DNA of 64,000 nt from Physcomitrium patens (GCF_000002425.4 NC_037266.1:5335443-5399442), one strand, 5' to 3'. Shown: positions 24,242-34,690, counted from the stretch's first letter. Notes: generated from the sequence alone by a model not told the origin. A program made the numbers and translations.

Positions 24242-26614
24242 ATGGAAAACGAAAATAAAAATTTTGAAGGATTTTTGGGAGAAGTTTCTGGTGGAGAGTC
24301 TTCTAAAAGACAAGGTATGCACATGGATCCGTCTATTGCTAGTTTGTTTTAAGCCTTCTCATTGTCAATACAGCAACAGCAAAGCAATGATCGGAAGGAA
24401 GCTTTGGCAACCAAAGCATTGCAAGCAGTGGTCAATAAAATTGATCAATTTGATGGGAGGAATATTTCAAGGTATTTAAGATGTTATGTTCGTGAAATGG
24501 AATTAAATCGGGTTTCTGAGAGAAAATTGGTTGCACTATTTGGACTTGCCACGATATCGGAGATAAGAGACCACATTACATCGATTACGGATCGTTGTGG
24601 GAATTCATAGGAGGATTTTTCACATGCATTGAAAGACGAATATTTCTTGGAAGATGCTGATCGCGTTACTAAGAAGCTGTTTCTGGGATGGATTGAACGG
24701 CCCAATAAGAATTTGCAAGCAACAGAGCTACTAAGGGAATTTGACATGCAGTACTCTCAATTATCGAAGGTAGAAAAATTGACATTGGAGCCGAACAAAG
24801 TTGATCTATTTCTTCAAGCTGCTGATGGAGAATTGCAAGAGAAATTAGAACCCCTTCTTGAAGACAAAGAAGAAGATGAAGGATTGACAACAAAGTGGAA
24901 GAACGTTGACGATGCGGTAGGGTTGCTTACAAAAAAAGAAAGGAGGAAGGATAGGAGTAATATTCCGAAAACAGTACAAGCACCCAAAGCTCCACTACGT
25001 ACAACACCACCGACAATGCCTACAGTTCAACCTTCGACATCCTTGTCAAAGAAAGCAGATATGGGTATGGAAGAAATTATACGAGGAATGCGAGATCTTC
25101 AAATCAAATTGGCAAGACTTGAAGAGAATACTTCTATAAACAATTCGAAGAATGTTTCAAAACAAGGATATGTACAAAGATGCATTTGGTGTGATGATGC
25201 TTCACACACTAGAAAAGATTGCAATGAATTTAATAATATGATGCGGCAAGAGATTATTTGCTGGAAAGATGGGAAGATAGCATTGAAAGATAGGGAGGAT
25301 CTTCTTCAAACCAATTTTGGCAAGGGAGGAATGAGAGCATTGGTTCAAGATTACTTAAAAGAGCATGAAACAGTAGTACGAGAAAGTGCAAGTTATGGTA
25401 CTAAAGTAGATGATGCAATTGGTGGAAGTACGGAAACTAGTGAGTTTTGGGCTTCTGCCATTTCTACAATGCAAGAAGGGAAATTACCTCGAGAAGCGTT
25501 ATTGAGAACTGCAGCTACAATACGAGGAAGAACAGGTTGGGAGGATCCTGTTGAGTCTCTTTCAATTCATGCATATATTGCTAAGAGCCAACATGAAGCT
25601 TTGATGGAAGAAAAAAGACGAGGAAATTTTGATGATACTAGAGAAGGAAATTCTTTTAAGAGGCAAACTAGAGGAGACAAGGCTCGGGAGGCAACTTCAC
25701 AAGAATTGCCTGTAAAGGATACCTCAGCATCATTGGGAGAAAAAACAACGGAGACAAAAGATAAGGGCAAATCAATTGCTTATAAGCTACTTTCTGACAT
25801 TGAAGCGGCAACAAATTTGAAAGGGGTGTTGGAAGAACGTATATTAAACGCTTAGGTGGAATTCACATTGAAAGAAGTCTTGAGAATTGCAAAGAAGGAG
25901 TTTCATGATGTTATCATTGACAGCATTAAGCGAAAGAGGCAATTAATGAGCGAAATTGGAATGAGTCATGCTATTGATGCAAGAATATGTAGAGATGAAG
26001 AAGAGGTTGATATTGGTTACAAGCAACCAACAAATGAAAAGAATGGATATAATCAAGGAGTACGTGTCGAAGATTCTAGTGACAAGGAAATAGAAACTTT
26101 GAGCCATTATACTCGAAAGCATTGGACAAGGGCAACTACTGAGGTATTGGTGAAGGTAGGAGATATAGAAGAACCAATAGTTGCTTTGGTCGACCATGGT
26201 TCTGAAATAAATCTCATGTCTAAAGATCTTTATAAGAAGCAAAAATAGCCAATTGATATGGAACATGGATGGGCAATACGAGCAGCTAATAACACACGAG
26301 GCGAATTATATGGAGCTTGTCCAGATGTCAAAATTTAGATTGGGGATGTTGCGACGGAGCAACATTTCTTCGTTCAAGATACAACGTCTTATCCGTTGAT
26401 TTTAGGACAACCTTATATCACGGCAACACGGATGGAAACAAAGGTACTTGACGATGGTTCTGCTTATGCAAGGGTACGGAGCGAAGATGGGAGGAAAGCT
26501 GTACAATTTCTAACAGTACCTCCTAACCATGAACGAAATCGAGGTAGGTTGAGGGAGAAACCATTGCCAAAGATTGTTGAAGGATTTAAGGATTTTGGGG
26601 AGGTACCACTGTAA
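24242..26614 (+). pseudogene. gag-protease frame of B1, with five internal stops
   Basis: Starts at ATG 24242. It encodes a capsid region (NKIDQFDGRNISRYLR, LFLGWIERPNKNLQATELL), a proline/threonine linker, a zinc knuckle CIWCDDASHTRKDC near 25180-25222 (ligands intact), then the retropepsin VDHGSEINLMSKDLY near 26190-26230 and ILGQPYITATRMETKVLDDG. Asp-His-Gly replaces the usual Asp-Ser/Thr-Gly. Stops: TAA 24350, TAG 24608, TAG 25853 and TAG 26246 are private to this copy; TAG 26336 is also in B2. The frame ends at TAA 26612, after which the coding sense continues one base back. Confidence 0.88.
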
Positions 26615-28131
26615 AGCGAGATTATGGAGGTACAAAAGAGGAGGTACTCTCGCGAGATGAAGGTGCCTTTGATGCGAGTTTTATTCGTATATTGGAGAAT
26701 AGAAATATTATGTATAAGAAAGTTGATGATTTTAAAAGAAAAGAAAGAAAAAGATTATATGATATTGAAGGACAGTTACGCAAGTTAGGTACATTGCAAG
26801 ATGATGAGAGGATTTTAGGTGTTTATGAAGAAAATGGACTGGAAGATTCATTGGAATTGATTACATCTATTGGATTAGGGGATAATGATAAGATTGTTGA
26901 GATTCATTCAAGAGAGGTTTATACCATACTTGAATCTTTTCAAGCACCAGAAGTCACAGTAGAGACGAGATATAAAACGGCAGATAAGAACGTAAAGCTT
27001 GTTGCCGGACCATTACCAGAAGATTCTAAAGAACAAATGGGAGAAGCATCAAAAGAAGCGAGTTTAAGAGATCCAATGAGTATTGGACATCAGTTTACTA
27101 AAGAGACTTTTGAAGAATTGAAGATTGGTTCTGATGGTTCTTTATTGCCGAAGGAAATTACTTGCTTCAAAAAGATGTTGGCTAAACAAGGTAGATTGTT
27201 TGCCTTCGAATCTCATGAAATTGGGTGTGTGGATCCAAATATTATAACACCTATGGTTATCTTCACTGTACCGCATGTACCTTGGAATCTAAGACCGATT
27301 CCAGTATCGAGGATACATTTACCTAAATTGGTGGAACTATTAAAAGAAAAGATGAAGATAAAAATATAGGAACCTTCATTTGCATCGTATTCTAGTCAAT
27401 GGTTTACGGTACCTAAGAAGAATGGGTCACTACGGTTTATTCAAGATATGCAACCGGTGAATGCAGTAACTGTCAAGAATGCAAGAATTGGGCCTATTGT
27501 GGATGAATTTGTTGAGGCATTTGCTGAAAGGGCGATCTATTCAATGGATGATTTGTATTCAAGTTATGATCAATTTCAACTTGCCGAAGGAAGTAGAGAT
27601 ATGACAACGATGAGGATACCGCTTGGATTGGTTAGAATGTGCACTCTTCCTCAAGGCGCGACCAACTCAGTTGCGCATATGATGAATGGGATGAATAAGG
27701 TATTGAGAGATTTTATTCCGAAAAAGACTATGCCTTTTCTGGATGATGGTCCTAAAAAAAGGTGCAGAGAAGGAGACAAGGATGAAACTTTAGATAGGAG
27801 GGGGTGTCGCAAATATGTTGTTGATCATATATAAGATTGTGAAAAGATTTTAACTCGGCTTGGAGAAGTTCATCTTACATTATCGGGTATGAAGTCCATA
27901 TTTGGAGTACGAGAGGTTGTGATTGTTGGACATTTATGTGGATCTTACGGAAGAAAACCAGATCCGACTAAAGTTGATGCAATTGGAAGGATGAAAGAGG
28001 ATTGTGATTCTTTAATAGAGGTTCGCAGGTTTTTAGGTGCATGTGTATTTTATCGAATCTGGATCCCTCATTATGCTTACATAGCGGATCCATTATATGA
28101 ACTGTTACGCAAGGGCTACCAATTTAAATGA
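26590..28131 (+). pseudogene. Reverse transcriptase frame of B1, with stops shared with B2
   Basis: The -1 frame opens at 26590 and overlaps the protease frame by about 22 bases. It encodes an N-terminal spacer (EENGLEDSLELITSIGLGDN), then RT: WNLRPIPVSRIHLPKL, WFTVPKKNGSLRFIQDM, DLYSSYDQFQLAEGSRDMTT, LPQGATNSVAHMMNGMNKVL, the catalytic MPFLDD (Phe-Leu-Asp-Asp) near 27733-27750, CGSYGRKPDPTKVDAI and FLGACVFYRIWIPHY. Stops at TAG 27367, TAA 27832 and TGA 28129 all occur at the same places in B2. The last is a TGG-type position (family residue Trp). Confidence 0.88.
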
Positions 28132-28152
28132 GAAGAAAGGCATATTCAGGCA

Positions 28153-30090
28153 ATGCAAAGATTGAAGAAATTATTGATGTCACCTCCAATATTGAGGAAG
28201 GTTGATTATAAGTGCAATAGACCAGTGATTCTTACTGTAGACGCTAGTCCAATTGCCGTTGGATGGACGGTGGGTCAAGATGATTCGAATGGGAGTAGAT
28301 TTGCAGTTCAATTTGGGGCTAAAGTTTTAAGTATTCGTCAGCGTGCATATTCGCAAGTCAAAAGAGAACTTTGGGGAGTCGTTTCGGCTATGAAAGCTGA
28401 AAAGAACTATTTGATTGGGGCAGTAGTAGTAATTGAAACAGATTGCTTGCCATTGCTTGGAATGATTATTAACTGTTCAACGCCAAATATTGCAATGTTG
28501 AGATGGATTGCTTATATTAAGTCACTAAATCCAGAATTTAAGCATATCACTGGAAAGGACAATTTAGTAGCAGACATGCTATCTCGAGCAAGATACGAGA
28601 GGGAGGACGATATGGTTGAAGACATTGATGATGTCGGATTGAAATTCTATTCAATATCAAATCTCAACAGAGAAGACAAGCTATTTCTTGAAGAATCTTA
28701 TGAAGGAGAATTATTGGATATTGGTCATTATTTGAATACCTTGTCTAAGCAGGGGAATTGGTCTACAGAAAAATTCAAACAAATAAGAAAAAAAGCATAT
28801 GGATTTTTACTTCGAGATGGATTCTTATGGAAGAGACCGAAGAAAGGAATTGGGATGCCACAACGAGTGATAGGCAAAAGGGAAGAAAAACTAAAATTAT
28901 TAAAGGAGTTTCATGATAGTTTATGGGCAGGGCATAGAGGAATCTGGGCTACTTTTGCTAAACTCAAGGAACGATATTGGTGGAAAAATATGTATCGAGA
29001 TGTGCTCTCATTTGTAGAGTCATGTGAAATCTGTCAATCGTATTCTAATATCCGACATCGAGATGGTCTTCATCCTATGTATCCTTTGGCTATTCATTTT
29101 AAATGGGTTGTTGATTTGGTTATTATGTTGGTTGGGTTATGGCAGATGAGATATTTGGTTTTAGCTCGTGAAGATTTATCAAATCAAGTAGAAGGAAGAG
29201 CATTGAGGACAAAATCTACAGAGGGGATTTGTAGGTTTTTGCTTGAAGATGTCATTTGCCGTTACGGGTGCGTAGGAAAAATCACTGCAGATCGTGGAGA
29301 ATTAAATGCACAAGAAGCTCGTAAGTTCTTTGAAAGATGTGGAGTTAAACTATCACTGACTACTGCTTATAATCCGGAAGGGAATGCGAAAAGCGAACGC
29401 GGTCACCCGTCGATTGTGAAAGCATTGGTTAAAGCTTGTAATGGGAAGGTTAAAGAGTGGCCACGGCTTTTGTCATTTGAATTATGGGCTGATCGAACAA
29501 CACATAGTTCGGTGACAGGATATATGCCATTAGAACTTATGACAGGTCAAAAACCAATTATGCCGATTGAAAAAAAGGTACTTACTTGGAGTCTGCTACT
29601 ATGGGAAGACGGATTGATAAGAGAAGAACTTGTGGCTATTAGGATTCGAGAATTGGAGCAAAGAACGGAAGATGTCCAGATAGCATTGGAAAGGTTAAAA
29701 AGAGCAAGGTTACAAAACAAGGCGCGATTCGATAAGCAACATCGATTGAGACCAAAAGCAATCGAGGAAGGTGACTGGGTACTTGTTTATGACAATAGTC
29801 TGGATAATCAACATAGTACTTTGCGGAAATTTTCAAAACGTTGGTTTGGACCATATGTTGTAACAACTGTTCATGATAATGCGACTTACTCATTACGGGA
29901 GTTAGATGGTACAAAATTGAAAATACCAATTGCAGGGAAGCGAGTAAAAATATTTAAACGAAGACACGCAGAGATGAATATGGAAGACCTTAATGAAGGT
30001 ACAGAGATTCCGCAACAAGAAGATGAAAGTGATATGGATAATGAAGGTGACGACGACGAACTGGACAAAGACGTAGGGGATATATTCTGA
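28153..30090 (+). CDS. RNase H and integrase part of B1 pol, 645 codons open
   Basis: Longest open frame in the window. Residues ~20-150: RNase H (VILTVDASPIAVGW, QVKRELWGVVSAM, VIETDCLPLLGMI, LVADMLSRA), with catalytic D/E/D visible. Residues ~260-300: integrase zinc-binding H-H-C-C (EFHDSLWAGHRG…ESCEICQSY). Residues ~315-430: core with Asp in KWVVDLVIM, ITADRGELNAQEA and TAYNPEGNAKSERGHPSI, the Glu in KSERG. Residues ~540-620: C-terminal domain WFGPYVVTTVHDNATYSL…KRVKIFKRR, then an acidic tail (DESDMDNEGDDDELDKD). It follows the RT frame in phase after TGA 28129. It is intact, but the upstream stops would keep it from being made as part of a polyprotein. Confidence 0.9.
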   Translation: MQRLKKLLMSPPILRKVDYKCNRPVILTVDASPIAVGWTVGQDDSNGSRFAVQFGAKVLSIRQRAYSQVKRELWGVVSAMKAEKNYLIGAVVVIETDCLPLLGMIINCSTPNIAMLRWIAYIKSLNPEFKHITGKDNLVADMLSRARYEREDDMVEDIDDVGLKFYSISNLNREDKLFLEESYEGELLDIGHYLNTLSKQGNWSTEKFKQIRKKAYGFLLRDGFLWKRPKKGIGMPQRVIGKREEKLKLLKEFHDSLWAGHRGIWATFAKLKERYWWKNMYRDVLSFVESCEICQSYSNIRHRDGLHPMYPLAIHFKWVVDLVIMLVGLWQMRYLVLAREDLSNQVEGRALRTKSTEGICRFLLEDVICRYGCVGKITADRGELNAQEARKFFERCGVKLSLTTAYNPEGNAKSERGHPSIVKALVKACNGKVKEWPRLLSFELWADRTTHSSVTGYMPLELMTGQKPIMPIEKKVLTWSLLLWEDGLIREELVAIRIRELEQRTEDVQIALERLKRARLQNKARFDKQHRLRPKAIEEGDWVLVYDNSLDNQHSTLRKFSKRWFGPYVVTTVHDNATYSLRELDGTKLKIPIAGKRVKIFKRRHAEMNMEDLNEGTEIPQQEDESDMDNEGDDDELDKDVGDIF

Positions 30091-30137
30091 ATCAAACAGC
30101 AATTGGGTAAATTGGTGCATACCAGAGGATGCACAGG

Positions 30138-30151
30138 TTCAGAGGGGGTAG
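30138..30151 (+). other. Polypurine tract of B1
   Basis: The purine-rich run AGAGGGGGTAG directly precedes the TGTCGTG start of the 3' LTR and is the expected plus-strand primer. B2 has the same tract near 42407-42420. Confidence 0.75.
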
Positions 30152-30152
30152 T

Positions 30153-31494
30153 TGTCGTGTTGTAACACGAGTATACAGTGAAAATAAAAAGAAAGGGGAA
30201 TTTTATTAATATTCAGTTACCTCGAATATTGGGAGCATCGACCAACTCCAGTACAAATACTGAGTGGTCAGGTTCAGTCACTCCGTTACAGTCAGCCGGG
30301 GCATACTGAAATGCTCCATTTGATTCCAATAACGGGAGTCAGCAGGAAGAGAAGGACCAATTCACAAGACGAGTTCGAGGAGCCAATTGGATCCAATTTC
30401 GATAATCCAATCCGGGTCCTCTTATCCAATATGAGACCTGAATTGGCCGGTCAACCCAGTGCAGTCTAATTACGAGAAATCCAGGTCTTACTACGGGTCT
30501 TAGCCAATCTGATGCGAGGACCAATTTGACCCAATTACGGGAACATCCAGGTTACTACGGGCATCTTTTCCAATATAGGACCTAAATTGGTCGGGCGACT
30601 CAATGTGGTCCCGATTACGGGGTTCGATTCTGTTTCAGGCTGTCCTGTTCTCTGTGCCATCTCAGGGAACGTTGTTTTCGGTAAATGGATTTCTTAAAGG
30701 CAAAAACGGAGGAGAAAGCTTGACGGCGAGAGCCAATTTCGGATCCAAGCTTGAGGTGGGAGCCAATTCCGGATCTAAGACGGAAGATTGAAGAAATTCA
30801 CAGGATAAGGTTAGGTGGGATATAGTTTTGGAAGTGGTGTGGTTTTTTTTTTTGAGGGGAAATCGGGGGGGGAAGGATTTTTCAAGCTTCTGCAAGGTTA
30901 CCAGTTTGGTTTTTTTTTATTGGAGGTTTTTGAAGATCGAGGGAAAGCGAGAGAGGAGCTTCATGCTTCGGGTCGGGGAAGGAAAGACATAGAATTTGGA
31001 TTTTTCTTCTTCGTAGAGTTTTGGGGAAGACTGAGGCAATCGCTGCTGAAGTCAGTGTTGTAATGGTGAATCGGGATTTTTAAATGAAGTGGGTTTGAAT
31101 ACTCTTGACTGTTTTGTGAAATCGAGTTACGTCTGTGATTGAAGGATTAAAAGGGCGTCTATAGGATTGAGTATGCGGAGTGAATGAAATTTATTGGGTT
31201 AATCTAACAAGACAGTCAGTGGATACAAGATCGTAAGTACAAAGCAATATTGAAGGTTAACAGTTTGGGTTGTACGGGGTTCTCTGTAACGTCTAGAGAC
31301 CTACCGGCTGGGGCAAAAAGGATTTCGACAAGCAGTCGAAGAGCACCCGTATAGATTTACGGTACATTGTTGCAGTCGTTTATATTTCAGCAGTCAAAAA
31401 CTGATAGACTGCTTGACTATCGGCGAATCTCCATACTACCTTCTACAGCCAGACGCCCGACGCGTTCTCGAGCAGGAAAGCACGTAATACGGTA
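30153..31494 (+). repeat. 3' LTR of B1
   Basis: About 1342 bp. Against the 5' LTR I see only a CAGAGG/CACAGG change, a shorter T run, a GGCGCG/GACGCG change and a worn last triplet (ACA to GTA). Confidence 0.93.
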
Positions 31495-31498
31495 GCGT

Positions 31499-32226
31499 GT
31501 TAATCAAGTTTTGGAGCAATATTTAAGATGTACTATTAACTACTAAGAAGATGATTGGACAACTCTTTTGCCATTGGCAGAGTTTGCTTATAATAACACT
31601 GTACATCTTCTACAAAATAAATGCCTTTCTTTGTTAATTATGGTTATCATCCATGACTTGATACTTTTGACTTTTCAAAATTTGATTATCCTATTGCAAA
31701 AGATTTGGTAATTCATTTCTAAGAGCTATATGCACTGATGAAGGCGCAATTAAAAGAAGTTCAAGAACAACAAAAGATCAATGCGGATGTCTATCGAAAG
31801 GAACAATTACCATTCCACTTAGGTGATAAGATATGGCTACTTCATCGCAATATCAAGACCACTCATCCTTATGACAAGTTGGACTATCGAAGGTTTGGAC
31901 CGTTTTCTATTTTTGTACAAATCAATCCAATCGCATATCATTTCTATCTATCGGAGTCAATGAAAATCCATCTAGTATTCCACGTATCTCTTCTTGAACC
32001 ATACAAGACAGTGGATATATCAAGAAGACGACAAGCTCTACCTCCTCCTATAGAAGTGGAAAATAATGAAGAGTTTGAAATAGAAGAAGTCTTAGATTCA
32101 AGGTGGCACCGAAATAAATTAGAATATCTTGTCCATTCGTGCGGATATGATATTAGTGAATGCACATGGGAGCTAGTAAAGAATCTTACAAATGCAGTAA
32201 AGGCGGTGGAGGCTTTTCATCAATGA
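31499..32226 (+). pseudogene. Integrase C-terminus and chromodomain of element A
   Basis: Continues the integrase from 22827: VNQVLEQYL, the LLPLAEFAYNN-like stretch, linker helix QQKINADVYRKEQ, the SH3-like module (HLGDKIWLL, YDKLDYRRFGPF, KIHLVFHVSLLEPY), then a chromodomain at about 32040-32200 (EEFEIEEVLDSRWHRNKLEYL, VHSCGYDISECTWELVKNL). Chromodomains of these elements are thought to guide insertion into marked chromatin. Here the usual WKGY is SCGY, as in A2 (46310-46480). A 162-codon stretch (31738-32226) is open; upstream stops remain. Confidence 0.85.
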
Positions 32227-32341
32227 CATCCATCAAAATCAAGATGAAAACCTTTTTTATAAAAGAAACAACATCTAGGCAAGATAACATTCTACTTTCA
32301 ATCTTTGTTTATAGCTTCTTTATAGTTGTGACGCTCAAGAG

Positions 32342-32764
32342 ATGGAGAACCAACAACTGGCGGATTTGATTCAAGAGCCTTCATTTGTTGACTTGTCGGA
32401 CGAGATATTAAGATTATCAAAACCTTCAAGACGACACAATCGAGATGAAAAACTTCAAGAATGACATGTTCTTCTTTGAATAGATGGCAAGATACAACGC
32501 GTTTGGTATCACGACTTGGGAAGCAACTCCTGATGTTTGGTGATTTTACTAGAGGTAGTAACAATTTCTGATGGTGTTCCAAATATTCTATTCGAAGGAA
32601 GTTATGAAGGCGTCAACAATGATCAAATAACTAGGTGGTCTTCTCGCCCTGGTATGGCACACTATGGATGGTTGAGAGGCCCTATCAATCATCTAGGAAG
32701 AGAACAAAGATCTGAGTATGTGGCGAATATAATTTATCGCATCATAGATTTCTTCAACATATGA
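32342..32764 (+). pseudogene. Extra ORF of element A, between chromodomain and 3' LTR, unknown function
   Basis: Starts at ATG 32342 (MENQQLADLIQEPSFVDLSD, then EILRLSKPSRR), is broken by TGA codons and a frame change, and continues as ILFEGSYEGV…RPGMAHYGWLRGPINHLGREQR…IIDFFNI, ending at 32764. The same protein is readable in A2 (46657-47004) and, on the minus strand, at about 10990-10555 and 49310-48935. About 140 codons in all. I know no matching domain. Neighbours are the pol end on the left and the polypurine tract 28 bp to the right. Confidence 0.65.
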
Positions 32765-32791
32765 TGACCGCTCCTCGTAGAATTCATCTCT

Positions 32792-32804
32792 AGAAGGGGG
32801 GATA
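32792..32804 (+). other. Polypurine tract of element A
   Basis: AGAAGGGGGGATA directly precedes the TGTCACGG start of the 3' LTR, the usual plus-strand primer position. Confidence 0.75.
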
Positions 32805-32805
32805 A

Positions 32806-33044
32806 TGTCACGGACATATTCATATAAACCAATAATTACATATATAAATAGGTAGAAGTAAATAAAAGTAGATAAAAGTAAGTTAATTCTATAGTATTTG
32901 ATATGGAAGCTTCCTAAAAGCTTCATAGATACTGCTTTGACTTTATAGGTATCTTTAATTGACTTTTTGGTTTAAAAACGTGGTCAACAAGTTCGCCATG
33001 TGGCATACATGTTATTGGCTTGAAGACCAAGCTAACAATGTGGC
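32806..33044 (+). repeat. 3' LTR of element A, first part (before the A2 insertion)
   Basis: Matches 18313-18552 of the 5' LTR. It is cut after GTGGC (33040-33044), the left target duplication of A2; the LTR resumes at 47458 after ATGGC (47453-47457). Confidence 0.9.
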
Positions 33045-33083
33045 TGTTAGGGACATAGTCCTTAGAACCTTCTAGAGACAAGT

Positions 33084-33231
33084 TTCTAGAACCTTCAAGA
33101 AGCAAGTCTCTAGAACCTTCTAGAAGCTTCTTAGTTGATAGAAGATGTTAGGGACATAGTCCTTAGAACCTTCTAGAGATAAGTTTCTAGAACCTTCTAG
33201 AAGCAAGTCTCTGGAACCTTCTAGAAGCTTC
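33084..33231 (+). promoter_or_regulatory. Array of perfect heat-shock elements in the A2 5' LTR
   Basis: Four perfect four-unit heat-shock elements (alternating GAA and TTC, each two bases apart) lie at 33084-33101, 33113-33130, 33185-33202 and 33214-33231, with shorter two-unit sites near 33064 and 33166. This is the binding pattern of trimeric heat-shock factors. The last site is about 42 bp upstream of the TATA box. The 3' LTR keeps equivalents at 47124-47141, 47153-47170 and a five-unit one at 47225-47247. Heat-driven transcription is inferred, by analogy with the copia element ONSEN. Confidence 0.75.
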
Positions 33232-33272
33232 ATAGTTAGTAGAAGTTGTTTGAAAAGCTTCCTAAATAGGAG

Positions 33273-33312
33273 TATATATTGGAATCGAGGCTGAAGAGTT
33301 CTTCAGTCTCGA
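33273..33312 (+). promoter_or_regulatory. TATA box and 12-bp dyad of the A2 LTR
   Basis: TATATATT (33273-33280) is followed by TCGAGGCTGAAG (33285-33296), tetraloop AGTT, and CTTCAGTCTCGA (33301-33312). Eleven of 12 positions pair as Watson-Crick and the other can form a G-U pair in RNA. Same layout as in the A LTR. Confidence 0.6.
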
Positions 33313-33460
33313 CAACACATCTCTTGGAGCTCTGGCTCACCTCTCTGGTGTTGTTCTCATCTGATTAATCTAGTTCTTGCTAGTTCTTCTTGAACTTCTT
33401 ATTACATCTCGAGTCTGTATTTCTGTGTCGATGACAGTTTGTCGAGACTTCACTCACCTC

Positions 33461-33476
33461 AGATATCAGAGTTAGT
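33461..33476 (+). other. Primer-binding site of A2 (initiator tRNA-Met type)
   Basis: AGATATCAGAGTTAG resembles the common plant primer site TGGTATCAGAGC; the core TATCAGAG is exact. It lies about 25 bp inside the LTR border. Confidence 0.5.
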
Positions 33477-33716
33477 TTCTTCCTCGTTAGAGTGTAGATT
33501 ACCCCTCTGCTTGGAAGTGTACTAGCATTTTAGAGGTTGCGGATTACCCTCCTCTAAACTAATACTTCTTTTGTTACAATATTGGAGTCTTATTCTTCTT
33601 GGAGAGAGTGGATTACCCCTTTTCTTGAAGCTCTTAAGGCATTTTAGAAGTTGCGGCGTACCCTCTTCTAAACCAATATTGTCTTCTTGTAGAGTCATTT
33701 CTGTCCTTCTCTTACA

Positions 33717-34690
33717 ATGGCCGGAGGCCAAGACATTAGTACGACGAAAAGTTCAGAGTCCAAGTTGGATGCTATCATGAATGTCCTCGCTGCGTTCTCA
33801 CAAAGAACTGCAGAGATTGAAGGAGTCATGGCTAGGCTTCATAATGATGGAGCATTTGGGATGGCACAATCTAGGTCACACCAGCCTCAAACTTCTACAC
33901 TTGGAGAAGCAACTTTGCCTCAGGTTCGACAAGCACCGCTGGTTCTACAACATAAGGAGCCCCGAGTTAGCCTTCCGGACAAGTTCGATGGTACACGTTC
34001 TAAGTTTCAAGGATTTGTCAACTAAATCAGGTTGATAACGATTTTACAACGCAAACGCTATCCAACGGAGGAGTTACGTGTTTGGCTTGTTGGAACCTTA
34101 CTTACAGGAGAAGCTCTATCATGGTTTGTTCCTTTGTTTGAGAAACGATCATCCATGCTAAACAACTTTGAAACCTTTTTGGAGGCGTTTATAGAAGCAT
34201 TTGGTAAACATGACAAGGTTCGATGGGCTACAACAAAGATCCGATCACTACGAGAAGAGATGCGCTCTACATCAATCTATGTATTGGACTTCAGAAAATA
34301 AGCATACGACATCAATTGGAATGAAGAAGCGTTGATGAGTCAATTCTATTGGGATTTAAGGAACGATGTGAAGGATTTGCTGTTAACTCTTCCTGATCCG
34401 CAAACGCTCAATGAAGCTATTAGTCAAGTTTTGAAGTACGATAACCGCCTATTCCAACGTCGCCAAGACCAACGTTCAAGACAACATACGGTTTGCCATG
34501 CCCCAATTATATCGGCAAGGAGCGTGAATTCACATTCAGAGGTAGAAGACATGTAAATTGATGTCGTACGTCTCAAATCTCTTACTCTAGAAGAAAAAAA
34601 GTAGCGTATGGAGGAAGGTCAATGCTTGTATTGTAGTGAAGAAGGCTACAAAGTTGGAAACTGTCCCAAGAAGCAAAATCGACGTATTGT
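33717..34690 (+). pseudogene. gag of A2, with stops
   Basis: Starts at ATG 33717 (MAGGQDISTTKSSESKLDAI), runs 102 codons to TAA 34023, and resumes in other open blocks at 34032-34301 and 34332-34556. The capsid part has the pattern KFDGTRSKFQGFVN…LLTGEALSWF. The zinc knuckle near 34625-34675 reads CLYCSEEGYKVGNC, where the expected His is Tyr (a C-to-T change), so zinc binding would be impaired. Confidence 0.82.

Larger units (their letters stand above)
22828..31494 (+). mobile_element. Element B1: young Ty3 family-B retrotransposon inside element A integrase
   Basis: 8.67 kb with two 1342-1343 bp LTRs that look more than 99% identical by eye, so the insertion is recent. Left flank AGCGT (22823-22827) and right flank AGCGT (31494-31498) form a 5-bp duplication; the 3' LTR end and the right duplication may share base 31494. 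Contents: primer site for tRNA-Trp, gag-protease in one frame, RT-RNase H-integrase one base back, polypurine tract. No chromodomain was seen. The protein family is not closely related to A; B2 (35280-43581) is its sister copy. Coding frames have four stops shared with B2 plus four private ones. Confidence 0.93.
33045..33436 (+). repeat. 5' LTR of A2
   Basis: 392 bp, TGTTAGGG...GATGACA. The first ~200 bp are a tandem duplication of a 101-bp unit (units start at 33045 and 33146), each full of AGAACCTTCTAGAAG-type motifs. Then come a TATA box (33273-33280) and a dyad (33285-33312). Confidence 0.92.

Noticed and set aside
26336..28131. Shared stops as evidence for a variant genetic code or nuclear RNA editing
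   Set aside because: All three stop codons occur, host genes in the window use normal stops and read normally, and a decayed master copy explains the pattern more simply.
32880..32925. Heat-shock elements in the A LTR as well
   Set aside because: Only isolated GAAGCTTC pairs and imperfect third units are present in the A copies; no ordered run of four units was seen.
33045..33245. CRISPR-like impression from the repeated AGAACCTTCTAGAAG motif
   Set aside because: The repeats have no regular unique spacers. They are ordered GAA/TTC heat-shock elements inside an LTR of a eukaryotic genome.
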